NCBI GenBank assembly: GCA_023052935.1 | Contig: CM041298.1 | Span: 62,676,217-62,740,216 of the forward strand | Direction of reading: 5' to 3' | From: Piezodorus guildinii | Taxonomy: Eukaryota; Arthropoda; Insecta; Hemiptera; Pentatomidae | Length of the DNA: 64,000 nt | Part shown: positions 1 through 11,290 of the stretch, piece after piece | How positions within the stretch are numbered: position 1 is the stretch's first letter | Layout of the letters: each line of letters starts with the position of its first letter | Notes under the pieces: generated by a model | Databases searched by the model: none | Seen by the model: the letters and a program-made list of their open reading frames with translations, nothing else | What the model was told of the DNA's origin: nothing | Program-made: the position numbers and the translations under genes

Positions 1-1026
1 ACGTCACATTCACCCTTCGACGCAAATCCTGTCCAACGGTTAATTTCAATTCTATACCGCTTCCTTCCTCAGACACAGTCCGGTATCTCGGCTTTTTACT
101 AGACAAAAGACTGACGTGGAACCCACATACAAGACTAAAAAGAAAAGAACTCAACCGCAGATTCGGCCAGTTATACAGACTACTAAACAGAAAATCTCAT
201 CTTACAGTTGACAACAAATTACTAATATACAAGACAGTACTGAAACCTATATGGACCTACGGACTTGAACTGTGGGGGACAGCTAAACATTCTAACATTA
301 AACGCATCCAATCCTTCCAATCCAAAGTCCTCCGAACAATAGTTAATGCTCCTTATTACGTTACCAACTGTACCCTACACCATGACCTTAATATTCCGTT
401 TGTTTTAGACCTGGTACCATCCAAATTTTCCAAATTTCATCAGAACCTTAGTCATCATCCTAACCCTCTAGCACAATCCCTATCCAGCACCACCCATCCC
501 TACAATCCTCCTCGAAGATTGAAACGGCAGTGGCCACGAGACCTATTGTAAACATTTAAACTGGAGTTCTGACAATGGTCAGATCCTCCACTCATGTACG
601 GTATGTTTGTGGCTACAGCGCCCTAACTCAGCCTCCACTGGCTCAGACCAGTGATGCGGCTGAGATAGAGGTGCTGGGATCTCTTGGATTCCGCTTTTTC
701 CTCCACAAGTGGAGGGAAAAGCGCTTGCTGGGGTCCCTTTAGCAATTGTATATATTGTAGATAGTTATGATTGTGTGTAAGATGTTTATTTATTTGCCAA
801 CTTTTTATTTATCTCAATAATAGGTTTATGTTTCGATTTGTTTTGTTTTTTATTTATTATTATTATTTTATTGTATATATTTGAATTTATGTTATATTTA
901 ATGAAATTTGACCATTATTATTATTTTCTGTATATATAGTATGAATGTGGTCTCTTATCAATATTATTATTGTTCATTTTGTAACAAATTGTAATATATC
1001 TCAATAAAAAAAAAAAAAAAAAAAAA
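1..1026 (+). mobile_element. Jockey-like non-LTR retrotransposon (J1), 3' part
   Basis: This is the 3' end of a Jockey-like LINE running in from before the window. It contains the RT C-terminal coding part (to 551), about 450 bases of 3' UTR with a GC-richer patch at 600-740, and a poly(A) tail at about 1003-1026 that starts with an AATAAA-like signal. The tail abuts reading frame belonging to the next element at about 1027. The 5' end and any target duplication lie outside the window, so it cannot be said which element inserted into which. A decayed relative lies at 12419-13217. Confidence 0.85.
3..551 (+). pseudogene. Jockey-like reverse transcriptase, C-terminal fragment
   Basis: The frame is open from base 3 to a TAA at 549-551, giving about 182 residues. 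It reads as the thumb and C-terminal part of a Jockey-type RT: the block VRYLGFLLDKRLTW, then YKTVLKPIWTYGLELWG, the IQSFQSKVLR block, and a terminal PPRRLKRQWPRDLL. The catalytic palm lies upstream of the window. It was too short of a start codon to be called as an ORF, but the frame has no stop. Whether the parent element is intact cannot be judged. Confidence 0.85.
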
Positions 1027-1443
1027 TACCCTTCTACTTTATCAACAACCGAATTAAACCTCACCATAGATTCCCAGGAAGACCCTGAAAATATTATCAA
1101 TTTTGAAGACTACCCATTGATGACCCCAGTTCAACCCGTAGGTAAAAAATTGAAGAAACTAAAAAAAGCTGAAAAAAATAATTCTTCGGTTAACTTTGAA
1201 AGTGCTCGACAGGCAATTGAAGGAAATAAAGAAAAGTACCCTATATCATTTGAAGACATGATCAAGTTAATCGACATATACCCCAATACTAAAAACATCA
1301 GTGAATTTGTCCAGGAATTTACTACTAATACGGAGGGTCTTAGGGGCATGCTAAAAGATACTAAAGCATTAATAACTGATCGGAGAACAAAACTTAAATC
1401 ACAAAACTTCTTAAAAAACAGTGGGAAGCAACAGATTTTATAA
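1027..1443 (+). pseudogene. ORF1 (gag-like) C-terminal fragment of the I-like element
   Basis: The frame is open from the end of the preceding poly(A) tract to the TAA at 1441-1443. The first ATG is at 1120, but residues upstream of it (for example DPENIINFEDYP) are in frame, so that ATG is probably internal and the ORF is truncated at its 5' end. The visible part is Lys/Glu-rich, with a KKLKKLKKAEK basic stretch, and shows no zinc knuckle. Its position just before an endonuclease-RT ORF makes it ORF1. Function in nucleoprotein formation is inferred from position, not from a recognised domain. Confidence 0.65.
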
Positions 1444-1524
1444 GTAACACAGACGATAGTACGGATAGTTAATTGGTAACAACGCAGCTGATCTCTTGGA
1501 AACATTTTTATTAAATTTTACATT

Positions 1525-4500
1525 ATGGTTAACAATTCCAATTCTTTTATTATACAGTGGAACTGTAATGGGTTTTACAAAAACTTTGAATACTTTAAAC
1601 TACTGTTAAATGAAGAGCAACCGTATTGCTGGTGTTTACAAGAAACTCATTTTTCACAATCTCAGGTAGTAAATTTAAAAAATCACGAAATTTACCGGAA
1701 AGACAGAACAGATTGTAAATCCGCTTGGGGAGGTGTAGCTATACTAGTTAATAAAGACGTTTATTCAGAACCAGTTAAAATTCATTCCAGTCTAGAAGTT
1801 GTAGCCGCAAAAATGTTTAAACCTGAATCGATTACAGTTTGCAATATATATATCCCACCGAATCAAGATTTCACTGTAAATGATCTTCAAGTAATAGTAG
1901 ATCAACTCCCAAGACCTGTCATCCTTGTCGGAGATCTAAATGGACACAACAAATTATGGGGCTCCTCATTATTTGACTATAGAAATAGGGGAAGTGAAAT
2001 CGAGAAATTTATTGACTCTAATGATTTTTTGACTCTAATTAACGACGGTTCTCCAACTCATTTATGTAGTGATGGCTCTCTTTCTGCCATCGATTTATCA
2101 TTAATAGATGTTAGGCTGCTTCACAAAGTGCATTGGGAAGTAAAGGACACGTTGTACGGAAGCGATCACTTCCCAATCACTATAAAGTTTGATAGTGGTA
2201 CTGATTTCAAGACTGACAAAACTCCGAGATGGTCATTCAAAAGAGCCGACTGGGAAAAGTTTACTACGTTAATTGAAAGGGAAATAGAAAACAAGAAAAG
2301 GTTATTGACTGAAGTAGAGGAACAAATATCATTCCTTAATTTGACCATTCTAGATGCTGCAAAGAAGAGTATCCCGCACAAGATGGCATTCAATGATAGG
2401 CGCCTAGTTCCTTGGTGGAATGAGGAGTGCCGCATCGCAATACTGAACAAAAAGAAAGCATTCAACAAATTCAAAAGAACAAAACAACCTGAAGATCTAA
2501 ACAACTTCAAAAAACTAAGATCTATTGCAAAAAAGGTATTAAGGGCAAGCAAAGAAAATTCATGGAAAAACTATGTGAGCTCAATTAATAGTAACAGTTG
2601 TCTGCAAGACGTCTGGAAGAAAGTTAATGCGATCCAAGGATCTAAAAAACGTGAGGTTATTTCTACGATTCAGACTGACGGTCAAATTATAACGGACCCA
2701 TCGAAAATCGCCGAAGCTTCTGGTTCACATTTTTCTTATATGTCGAAAACAAACTCCTACACCCCAGATTTTAAACAGTATACGATAGAACAGGAGAAAA
2801 ATATTATTCAATTCCATACGCAAGATTCGGAAATTTATAATCAACCGTTCAATTTATCTGAGATGAAAACATCCCTAAGTACGTGCAAAGATAAATCCAC
2901 TGCAGGACCAGATAAGATCCCATATCTATTTTTGAAAAAAATGCCCTTAAATGCAAAAACATTTTTACTTTCTATTTATAATAAGATATGGAGCTTAGGA
3001 CTTTTTCCTGAAAACTGGAAGGTGGCTATAATTATCCCTATCAAGAAAAATGACAAAGGCATTAGTATCAATAACTATCGACCTATATCTCTCCTTTCAT
3101 GTGTATCGAAACTACTAGAAAAAATGGTTAACAATAGATTGACATATTATTTAGAAAAACGAAACTTTTCTTCAACTTCGCAGTACGGCTTCAGGAAAAA
3201 CCACTCAACCATTGACCAAATAATGAAGTTTGAATATGAAATACAGACAGCTTTCTCTAATAAAGAACACTTGGTTGCTGTGTCCATTGATATCCAAAAA
3301 GCATATGACACTATGTGGAGATACAATGTCCTAAGCACTCTTTCAAAAGAAGGTCTCACGGGGAGATTACTGATATTCATCAATAACTTCCTCATAGAAA
3401 GAAAATTCAAGGTTAAAGTTGGAACTAACCTTTCTCAAACGTTTCTCCAGGAAAACGGTACACCGCAAGGATCCCCTCTGAGCGTAACTTTATTCCTGAT
3501 AGCAATAAACAGCATAGCACAGACAACACCACCTGAAGTAAGATGTTCTTTGTTTGCCGACGATTTTACAATTTATATAAGAAACAAGTCGTTAGAGTAT
3601 ATTGAATGGAAGCTACAAAAAACATTGAAGAACCTTGAAGCATGGTCTAGAACCACAGGTTTTAGCTTTTCAAGCTCCAAAACAATAGCTGTACACTTTT
3701 CCAGAAAAACAAAATGTCAAACACACCCGTCACTGACACTTTTAAATCAACCCATTTCCTATGCCAGCACTATGAAGTTCTTAGGCGTCTACTTTGACCA
3801 AAAACTAAACTGGTCTCAACACATTCGTCATATAAAATTAAAATGTCGAAAAGGCTTAAATTTACTTAAAGTACTAGCCAACACTCAGTGGGGATCTGAC
3901 CGGCGAACGTTATTAACGATATACCGAGTCCTTTTCAGACCTATAATTGACTATGGAGCTGTCGGTTATGGTTCAGCTAGCGCTTCGACTTTGAGGTTAC
4001 TGGATCCAATTCACAACCAAGCTCTTCGCCTCTGTATCGGAGCATTCAGAACAACACCTGTCGAAAGCCTGTACGTGGAGAGTGGTGAGCCCTCATTAGA
4101 AACAAGAAGGAAATACCTGCTACTGGCATACGTGGGCAAGTTGATGTCAAGAAAAAAACTTTTTGCTTCTGAATCCACGGCATATCCAATTGCAAGCGAA
4201 GAATCCCACGAATCGTGTAAATGTTTTTACAACAGGTTCAAAAAACTGACAAACGATTTACAAATAGTAATTCCAGAAATCTTTACGTTGCCAAATAGCT
4301 CAGTACCAAATTGGATGGAAATGGAAAATCAGATCGATTACAGTTTAACCGTATTCCCAAAGCTCACAACACCTCAACATGTATACGACCAGCTGTATAA
4401 AGAGCGGGAAGAACAATATTCCGATTACCGCTTTTGGTTCACGGATGCTTCTAAATCGAACTCCGAAGTTGGTTGCGCTGTTCTCATGGGCTCTATTTGT

Positions 4501-5211
4501 ATGAAAAATGTTTTACCAGAACCGAATAGTGTATACACTGGAGAGCTCTACTCGATCTGGAAAGCCTTGAAAATCATAGTAAAACACGACCACCATCACC
4601 TGATTGTAACTGATTCTCTAAGTTCTCTAAAGTCAATAGAGAATAGGTACTCAAAAGAAGCCTTGGTTCAAAGAATCCAGATTCTCGAGGAAGAATGCGA
4701 AAGTGAAGGAAAAACAATAAAATTTTTGTGGGTCCCATCTCACTTGGGCATAGGAAGCAACGAGGACGCTGACCGAGCGGCTAATAATGCAAGGATGGAC
4801 TCTGGAAGGGAAGTGACACGTGTCAATAAGACAACTGCATCGGACTGGCGAAAATACGTCAAGAAAAGGATTTATACTACATGGGCTGCTGAGTGGAGTA
4901 GAACTAAAGACAAATTAGGAAAAATTAAAGAGACTCCAGGGATATGAGAAACGTCAGAGAGGAAAAACCGGCGCGAAGAAGTGGTTCTGGCCAGGATAAG
5001 AAGTGGACACACAGCACTGACACATAGTTACCTACTGAAAGGATTGTACCCACCGACCTGCAGGACTTGTCAGGCACCTCTGACGGTGGAGCACATCGTA
5101 CTGCACTGCGGGGCCTTCAGCGTTGCAAGAACAGAGTGCGGAATTGACACCAGGCTGGAAATAGCACTAGGTAACAGTGAAGTGTGTGTTCAAAAAGTAT
5201 TTAAGTTTTAA
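1525..5211 (+). pseudogene. ORF2 endonuclease-RT-RNase H polyprotein, one internal stop
   Basis: This ORF would nick target DNA and reverse-transcribe element RNA. An APE-type endonuclease spans about residues 8-220: QWNCNG at 11, QETHF with E40, VGDLNGHNKLWG with D137, and SDHFPI with D214 and H215. The RT palm has D589 (SIDIQKAYD) and FADD with D679/D680, with TPQGSPLS before it. RNase H follows, with D974, E1007, D1030 and D1083 (NEDADRAAN). An in-frame TGA at 4945-4947 ends the 1140-residue reading. The same frame then continues to 5211 with the usual tail, VVLARIRSGHTALTHSYLL and a CCHC-like CRTCQAPLTVEHIVLHC. The catalytic domains therefore lie before the stop and only the tail is cut off. 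Known for the family: this tail is common in RNase H-bearing LINEs. Confidence 0.9.
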
Positions 5212-5373
5212 AAAAAATGTAAAGTCTTCAATGTGATTTAAGATATAATGTCCTTCTACCAAACATTCACCATTATTGTCTTGTAAATGAAATTATTTTA
5301 AGATAAAAAAAACAATTATGTATATAGCTAATGACCCTTAATGGGTAGATGCTCTGTATAAATAAATAAATAA
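5212..5373 (+). other. 3' UTR and tail of the I-like element
   Basis: About 160 AT-rich bases follow the ORF2 stop and end in ATAAATAAATAAATAA at about 5358-5373. The short tandem TAAA tail is the expected 3' terminus of I-type elements. Confidence 0.6.
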
Positions 5374-5374
5374 G

Positions 5375-6115
5375 TTTATTCCCTATTCGTCTCTTTATAT
5401 TGCCTTTTACAACTTTGTGTACCAGATAATATTTTTTCTAAAATCTTTCTCTTTCCAACGGTATATTATACTTCTATATTAGTGTTATTATTATCAAAAA
5501 ATCGAAAAATACATTAAAAAATAGTTCTTCTCATTTATCCTTTAGTTGGTCATCAAATTCATCCACTTTGTATAACTAACCATACTTTATCAATGTCATT
5601 AAGATGATAAAGTAAAACCTTTGGAATGGACAAAAATTAAAGGTAGTTTAGAATAAGAAAATTTAAAATATCTGCATTTAAACCGTTTCGGACTATTTCA
5701 ATTAGAATGAAACCTACATTATATTAAAGCCCATAAAATTTTACATCAATACAGCGAGTTTATTCAAAATCTTTAGAGCATTTTTTGAGAAAAACGTAAA
5801 AAGGTATAAAATAGAAGGTATTAAGTGGCTCTTTTGGTTAGCTGATTTATGATAAAAATTGTTGGAACATCTGAGGCATACGCGATCTTAAAATATGAAT
5901 TTTAAAATTAATACAACTTATGATTTACGCGCAAAACTTACCAAATACACACACCCATGGACACACAGACCTTTTTGCAGGACTTGGTTATTTGGAATCA
6001 GGGGCACCTAAAACATGTATTTTTGTTGAAATCTGGACTTAGAAAATTTTTAAGATCGCAATACTTTCCCTTACTGGATATTTCATACATAGGTGTGTGA
6101 AAGTAATAAGTCATT
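5375..6115 (+). repeat. Dispersed repeat family A, copy 1
   Basis: Noncoding repeat recognised because the same ordered blocks recur across the window. They are: a block like TCTAAAATCTTTAGC..CCAACGGTATATTATAC; a block with CAGACTATTTCGATCAGAATGAAA; GAGCCGTTTTTGAGAAAA; a CA-rich stretch before CAGACCTTTTT.CAGGACTTGGTCATTTGG; and an end block CGCAATACTTTCC..TACT. This copy has all of these and ends near TAGGTGTGTGAAAGTAA at about 6091-6107. It has no ORF. The left end is missing or replaced by the end of the I-like element. Confidence 0.65.
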
Positions 6116-7729
6116 GCACTTACTATCTGTAATGGGAACGTTAAATCTAAAAGTATTGAATAACTTTTCATGTTACTAAATATGCTGGATAATATTTTAT
6201 AACATAATATTGATATTAGGTAGATTTTATAATATTTTTATAAATAAATTAATAATGCGATTTGGATTTCCCCTAACTTCTTAATCTCAAAACGGATTTT
6301 GATTTCATTCAACATCATTCAGGGCATTGTTTCCTCAAGTTAGCTTTTCTTTAAACGGGAAAAATAAATTTTCTCTCTAAACCAAAAGACATATTTTCAC
6401 CATCATTAAGGGTATTCATTCCTAAAGCTTTATAAGTAAAACACATGGCTATTCGGCGTTTTTTAATGAAAAAAAAAAATTGTTTACAGTTTGGAAAACA
6501 TATGCTGCAATAAAGTTTTCTTTATATTTGGGAAAATTAAATTGTCTGTAATATATGCTTCACTTTAAAAAACCAACAAAATGAACCAATTTTGATTTGT
6601 GTTTTTAATTTCTGCCAATGATTAAATATAATAATCAACATATTTTTTTGCTAATTCAAGTTTTCGTTACAAAGAACTAAAACTCCCAAGCTGATAATCT
6701 TTAAATTGATCAGACAGAGCTTTTTCAAACATTAACGATACCTCAGTTAAATTGCACCAGTGCGGGACAGGGGTGTGTACTAGTTTATTTATAAAATTTA
6801 AATATGTGATAATGAAACGCTATAACTATTATGTAATAAGTTATAAAAAAATACAGTGACTCATTTTAAGGAACGACGATTGTGGAAAAGAAAACAAAAA
6901 TATCAAATGAATTAGGTACTATACTGATGTTTTAAATATGATAGGTATTTGAAAAATTAAAAAAAAAAAAAAATCCATTTCAATTTGTGATCAGGATATG
7001 GATGTAATTTTTATATAGTTGTTTTTTAAATGTTCAGTTTATTGTATTCATGATTTTAATGTACAAGTATATTGTTGTATTTACATGTTTTTAATCAAAT
7101 AAAACAAGACCCATACGTTAAAATGGCAACATTGTAATATTGTGATAATAAATAAATGGTTTTAGAAGAGAATGGTCTTAATTTAAATTTTATATATATT
7201 TTTTTATCATTAATTTATGTTTTATCCAAATAATTATTCTTATTATATATCATAATATTTTTTATCAATAAAAAATACTGAGATATAATATATTTTAAGG
7301 AGAAGGGATAAATTACTTTTTTCAATCACTTGAAAGGAATTCCTTTTAGAGTTGTATTGAGTGTATTAGCTAAGATAATCAATGCTAACACTGATAGATC
7401 AAATTACTCCTCGCCTTGTAATTAATTTCTTTTCCATTAACTTGGAGAGGGTTGGATCCCCTAAGCAGGGGTTGAAATCCAGCTTCAGGAGAATTAGCTC
7501 GAGTAGAAAAGGGTGAGAAAATTCTTTCCACCACTTCAATACGTGTATTCTCGTAGTAAAGCTCTGCAGGAAAAAGAGGTAATTTTTTTTAAATTCTTTT
7601 TTAAATTATTTTCTTCAAATTTGAAGAACTTGAATGGTCTATCAATCAATCAGCTTCATTGATGCTATCAGATTTTTCTATAACCGATAAAAGAAGAGAA
7701 GATCCATTTAAAATACTAACACACACTAG
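6116..7729. other. AT-rich spacer with one repeat-C block
   Basis: No gene is seen. The part at about 6480-6810 matches 32200-32510 (shared ATATGCTTCACTTT, TTTTTTGCTAATT and CAGACAGAGCTTTTT blocks) and is called repeat C here. A slightly GC-richer patch at 7440-7530 (GGAGAGGGTTGGATCCCC) is unidentified. The rest is A/T runs. Confidence 0.4.
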
Positions 7730-8082
7730 AAAAAAAAAAAAAAAAAAAAACCTGTACCGCTACAATCCATCAAGGGTCCTTGAGCTCAGTACAAATAGAG
7801 ATTCGTACTTTTCTAGGCCAAAGCCCGTGCAATGAGGTGATAAGGCCTCGATCACGCTCAGCCACCAGATTTTTTCCCCTAATTTATTGGGTACCCACTT
7901 TATAGAGACTGGGTCTGCCCCAAGAGGTTCTCCATACCCCAATGCTCGCCCTCCCCTCGCTCCCACCCCTCTCGACTGAATTAACAGAATAAATAATATT
8001 CTGCCACAGCCGGGATTCGAACCCAGGACCCGGAGAACAGTCGACTAGTCCTCTATCCACTACGCCATGCCGCTCCTGCTAG
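7730..8082 (-). repeat. tRNA-derived SINE family S1, full-length copy
   Basis: Read on the minus strand it starts with a tRNA-like head at about 8075 (GAGCGGCATGGCGTAGTGG). A box A-like TGGCGTAGTGGA lies at 8067-8056 and a box B GGTTCGAATCC at 8023-8013. The unrelated body ends in GGTACAGG followed by about 20 T. The direct repeat ACACACTAG flanks it at 7721-7729 and 8083-8091, which fits a target duplication. The poly(T) tail in sense orientation is odd for a LINE-mobilised SINE. An ORF on the minus strand inside it is chance. Confidence 0.85.
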
Positions 8083-8479
8083 ACACACTAGGATTGTAAA
8101 ATAAGTTCATGGCTTTTTTTTACTGATGATTTCAATGAAAACTACGAAATTTCGTTGATATTTAAAATAAATTATATACGACGATAATATTTGATAAGAG
8201 TGAGGGTTGTCCAATGCTTGAATTTTTTCATCATCAACATAATCTAGGCGCACGCATTTAAAAAAAAAAAAAAAAAAATTATTAGATAAAGTTTTTATGC
8301 GCTCTAAATCAAAATCTATCTTTTCTTATGTAATAAATAGATATCGCCACTGTGCAATTATGATTATTGTATAAATACACATTATCTTACAGCACATATA
8401 GGAAACATTGAAATTCACTTTTATGATAGTACATTGACTACGTGTTGATTTCTTCAAAAAATATTCCAAAACTTTTGTT
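8083..8479. other. AT-rich spacer, nothing recognised
   Basis: About 400 bases with A and T runs (for example 8260-8278). No open frame of note and no match to the other repeats was seen. Confidence 0.4.
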
Positions 8480-8929
8480 TTATTATTTTTAATAATAGAC
8501 CTGTGCGATCGACCAATCCCCCCCCCCTTAAAATTTGAGAGCTTATGTTTCAAGATGCGTAGAATCCGATTAACGAATACAAAAAAATCCGTTTTTCCAC
8601 CGTCCGCGGCATTTCTCCGAAAGTACAGGACCAATTCTTTTGAAATTTTCTACAAAAATACTAGTCCCTGCAACGATAATTTTAACACGTAGACGATGAT
8701 ATCAGCTGGTTTACTTAAAATGGTTAGCTGGTTAGTCTTAAAATGGCGGCCGATTAAAAGTGATTTAATTCAATGACAGTTGTTTTTGAAGATAGAGAAA
8801 AGCTTTATCAGTGATTATTAACAAATACAAAACGTGAATAATTATAAAAAAGAGAAAAAGAAATCTGTAACTCAGTAAAAAAATTCCAATAACTCAGTTA
8901 TTTTCGAAGATGGAGAATCAGTGAAGATA
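8480..8929 (+). repeat. Dispersed repeat B, left half (interrupted)
   Basis: This segment matches 35955-36575: shared CCGYGGCATTTMTCCGAAA, a GATTAAAAGTGA block, and two CTCAGTTATTTTYGAAGATRGAGAA blocks. It stops at 8929, where an antisense Jockey-like copy begins, and resumes after 10876. It is noncoding. Confidence 0.65.
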
Positions 8930-10864
8930 TTATTTTTTTATTATTTATTACAAAACAAAAAATTTGACATAAAATTTAATTTGCCATCTGCATTTCTTTT
9001 GCAATAAGCAAATTTGTGGCTGCTGAAGCAGCGGCTCATCATAGCAGAGTTCGTTAAGTGATCAGCATATCTCTTGGCCACCGCCTGCGTAGTCGTCGGG
9101 GTGGGCTGTAAGGATTCGTAGAGCATTTTAATGTTTCTGTAACAGGGTTGGTGTTGTATGTTAGTCTTTGGTGGAAGTTATTGTATTGTTCTGTAGCAGT
9201 GGCTGAAATAGTCGGAATGTTTAAGTCGTTATGTATAACGTCATTTGTTACGTAGAACGGTGCGTCCACTATTTTGCGCAGCACTTTCGACTGAAAGGAC
9301 TGTATTCTTTGGATACTTGTTGGTTTGGCAGAGCCCCACAGTTCTGTCCCGTATATTGGTTTTAGCAAAACTTTGTAAAGAGTTAGTTTGTTGGTTAATG
9401 ATAATTTAGAGCGTCTGTCAAGTAATCTAGATAAAAGACCGTATCGTCTGTTGAGTTCTTTGCGTTTTTGTCGAATGTGGGTACTCCAGGTCAGTCTTTT
9501 GTCCAAGTGAATACCTAAATATCGAATTTCGTCGGAAGGCGGAATAGGAATATTATTAAAGTTAATGGGAGGAGAAGGTTTGTGGTTCAGGGTGAACACT
9601 ACATGAGCACTCTTGGACTCGTTCATCTTTATTTTCCATCTAGAAGCCCAAGCAGAAATTTCATCAAGGTGGTTTTGGAGGGATATTGCCGCTTGTAAAG
9701 GATCCTTATCTGAACAAAGAACAGCTGTAAGTAGCCAAAAGAGTACTATTGTGCTGGGGAAGATCTGACATATAAATGTTAAACAATATTGGTCCTAAAA
9801 CACTGCCCTGAGGTACACCTGCCTTAATTTGCTGAATGTCTGAGAGTTCGGTCCCGACTTTGACAGAAAAATGTCTATCCGAAAGGTATGAAAGGAATAT
9901 TAAATAGAACGTAGGTGGAAGTAAAATTTTCAGTTTGCAAAGCAATCCTTCGTGCCAAACCTTGTCGAAAGCCTGACTAATGTCAAGGAAAACACCTGGA
10001 CAATATTTTTTTGACTCTAGTGAATTTGAAATGAAATCAACTAAACGATGAGATTGTTGTATAGTGGAATGATGTTTTTTAAAGCCGAACTGATGATTGG
10101 GTATAAACTTTAATATTTCAAGAGAATCTAAACGGTGAAGAAGTATTTTTTCGAATAATTTTGAGAACGAAGGAAGAAGGCTGATCGGGCGATAGGAATT
10201 TAAACAGTCCGAGGATTTATTTGGTTTTAGCACCATGATAACTTCTGAATATTTCCACAAGACTGGAAAATACGTGATTTTGAAAATTGAATTATAAATA
10301 TTGGTTAAAAAAAGGATTGCTTTCCATGGTAAATTTTTAATAATGAAATTCGTAATTAAGTCAAACCCTGGAGCTTTATTGTTCGGCAAGCTCTTAATAA
10401 TATCACGAACTTCGTACGGATGAATTGCTTTTGGAGGTAATGTCATTGGTAAGGGCACGTTAAGGTGGGATTGAACAAGAGTTGTACATAGTCTGTCATT
10501 AATATCATCATGAGTTTTAAAAGTCCCACTGAGATGGTTAGCAAACAATTGAGCTTTTTGTGCGTCTGATTTTGCCCAAGAACCGTCAGGATATCGAAGC
10601 GGATGAGAAACTTCGTGATGTTGGAGTATCCGTTTGGTCAAATTCCATAATGGTTTCTCACCAGTCGATGTACGTTTCAAGAAGTTATTAAAGTTTTCAG
10701 TTTTTGAACGTCTTATTTCCTCTTTAAGCTGACGTGTTAGTTTATTAAAATTATGTCTGTCCGATGGGTAACGAGTCTGTTGCCATAATTTTCTAGCTTT
10801 TCTTTTCAGGATAACAAGGTGACGAACACCTGGAGGGAGATAATTTTGTTGTTTGAGATATATT
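8930..10864 (-). mobile_element. 5'-truncated Jockey-like element (J3) with 12-bp target duplication
   Basis: The minus-strand copy is bounded by perfect TCAGTGAAGATA repeats at 8918-8929 and 10865-10876. Its 3' end is an A-rich AATAAATAATAAAAAAATA next to 8930, and its 5' end begins inside the coding region, just before the RT. The endonuclease and ORF1 are absent, as expected when target-primed reverse transcription stops early. It splits repeat B in two. The 3' UTR between the RT stop (9054) and the tail is about 125 bases. Confidence 0.9.
9054..10864 (-). pseudogene. Jockey-like reverse transcriptase, catalytic box deleted
   Basis: Two frames make up one RT. The upstream one (to 9706) carries the fingers and palm: NKAPGFDLIT, YRPISLLPSFSKLFEK, HQFGFKKHHSTIQQ, the first catalytic Asp in FLDISQAFDKVWHEG, and AGVPQGSVLGPILF. 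It then reads LLATYSCS and goes out of frame. The frame of the second ORF (start at 9626) can be followed back as TAVLCSDKDPLQAA. At about 9729 the junction lacks roughly 11 bases exactly where Jockey RTs have their FADD box, so the copy cannot be catalytic. The second frame ends RRRWPRDMLIT at 9054. The first nine residues of the upstream ORF come from the target duplication and flanking DNA, not the element. Confidence 0.9.
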
Positions 10865-10876
10865 TCAGTGAAGATA

Positions 10877-11290
10877 AACAAGGAAAACATTTAAAAAAAT
10901 ATATTGAAAAAAAGAAAAAAAAACCATGCCCATTTATACACCCCTAACTCAGTGATTTTTGAAGATTAATAGATAAATTAATACTAAAATTTCAGTGTTA
11001 TTTCATAAAGAATTAAATTTTCTTCAAAATGAAAAAAAAAAATCAGTGAAATTGGTTAAGAACTAGCAGAGACTTAACGTTTTGAAATTAACAGTGGTGA
11101 TATGCCATTTTCCTTTGAATTATTTATTGCTTTACATATTAATTAATTGCCTATCAACAGCTTTATAAACAGTTATACCCGAAAATTGTAATCACAAATT
11201 TTGAGGGGAGGTAATTGTTTTGTTTTTTTTGGTCAATTACTAAGGTTCATTATTGAAAATAATAAACCAAAAGCATTTATATAGGACTGC
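10877..11290 (+). repeat. Dispersed repeat B, right half
   Basis: Continuation of repeat B after the J3 insertion. It has CTAACTCAGTGATTTTTGAAGAT, AAATTGGTTAAGAACTAGCAGAG, CGTTTTGAAATTA and GATRTKCCATTTTCC blocks in the same order as in the uninterrupted copy near 36250-36500. It ends near a TTTGAGGGGAGG motif and an AATAATAAACC motif, also seen at 48400-48485. Confidence 0.65.

Larger units (their letters stand above)
1027..5373 (+). mobile_element. I-like non-LTR retrotransposon with RNase H
   Basis: Order of parts: truncated ORF1 (1027-1443), an 80-base gap, ORF2 (1525-5211 including one internal stop), a short 3' UTR, and a terminal TAAATAAATAAATAA tail ending near 5373. An RNase H domain after the RT and a TAA-type tail instead of poly(A) are typical of the I clade and relatives, not of Jockey. 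The 5' end is cut in ORF1 exactly where the J1 poly(A) stops. No target duplication could be identified. Clade assignment rests on domain order and motifs only. Confidence 0.85.

Noticed and set aside
2166..2552. Minus ORF opposite the I-like ORF2
   Set aside because: Antisense shadow of the ORF2 region after the endonuclease; no motif of its own.
7760..7966. 68-residue minus ORF (and the similar one at 30930-31151)
   Set aside because: Both are inside S1 SINE bodies; the shared sequence is that of the SINE, not of a protein family.
8013..8075. A tRNA gene on the minus strand
   Set aside because: Box A and box B are good, but the cloverleaf does not close and the sequence continues into the SINE body; the same heads recur at 31828 and 30820-31105.
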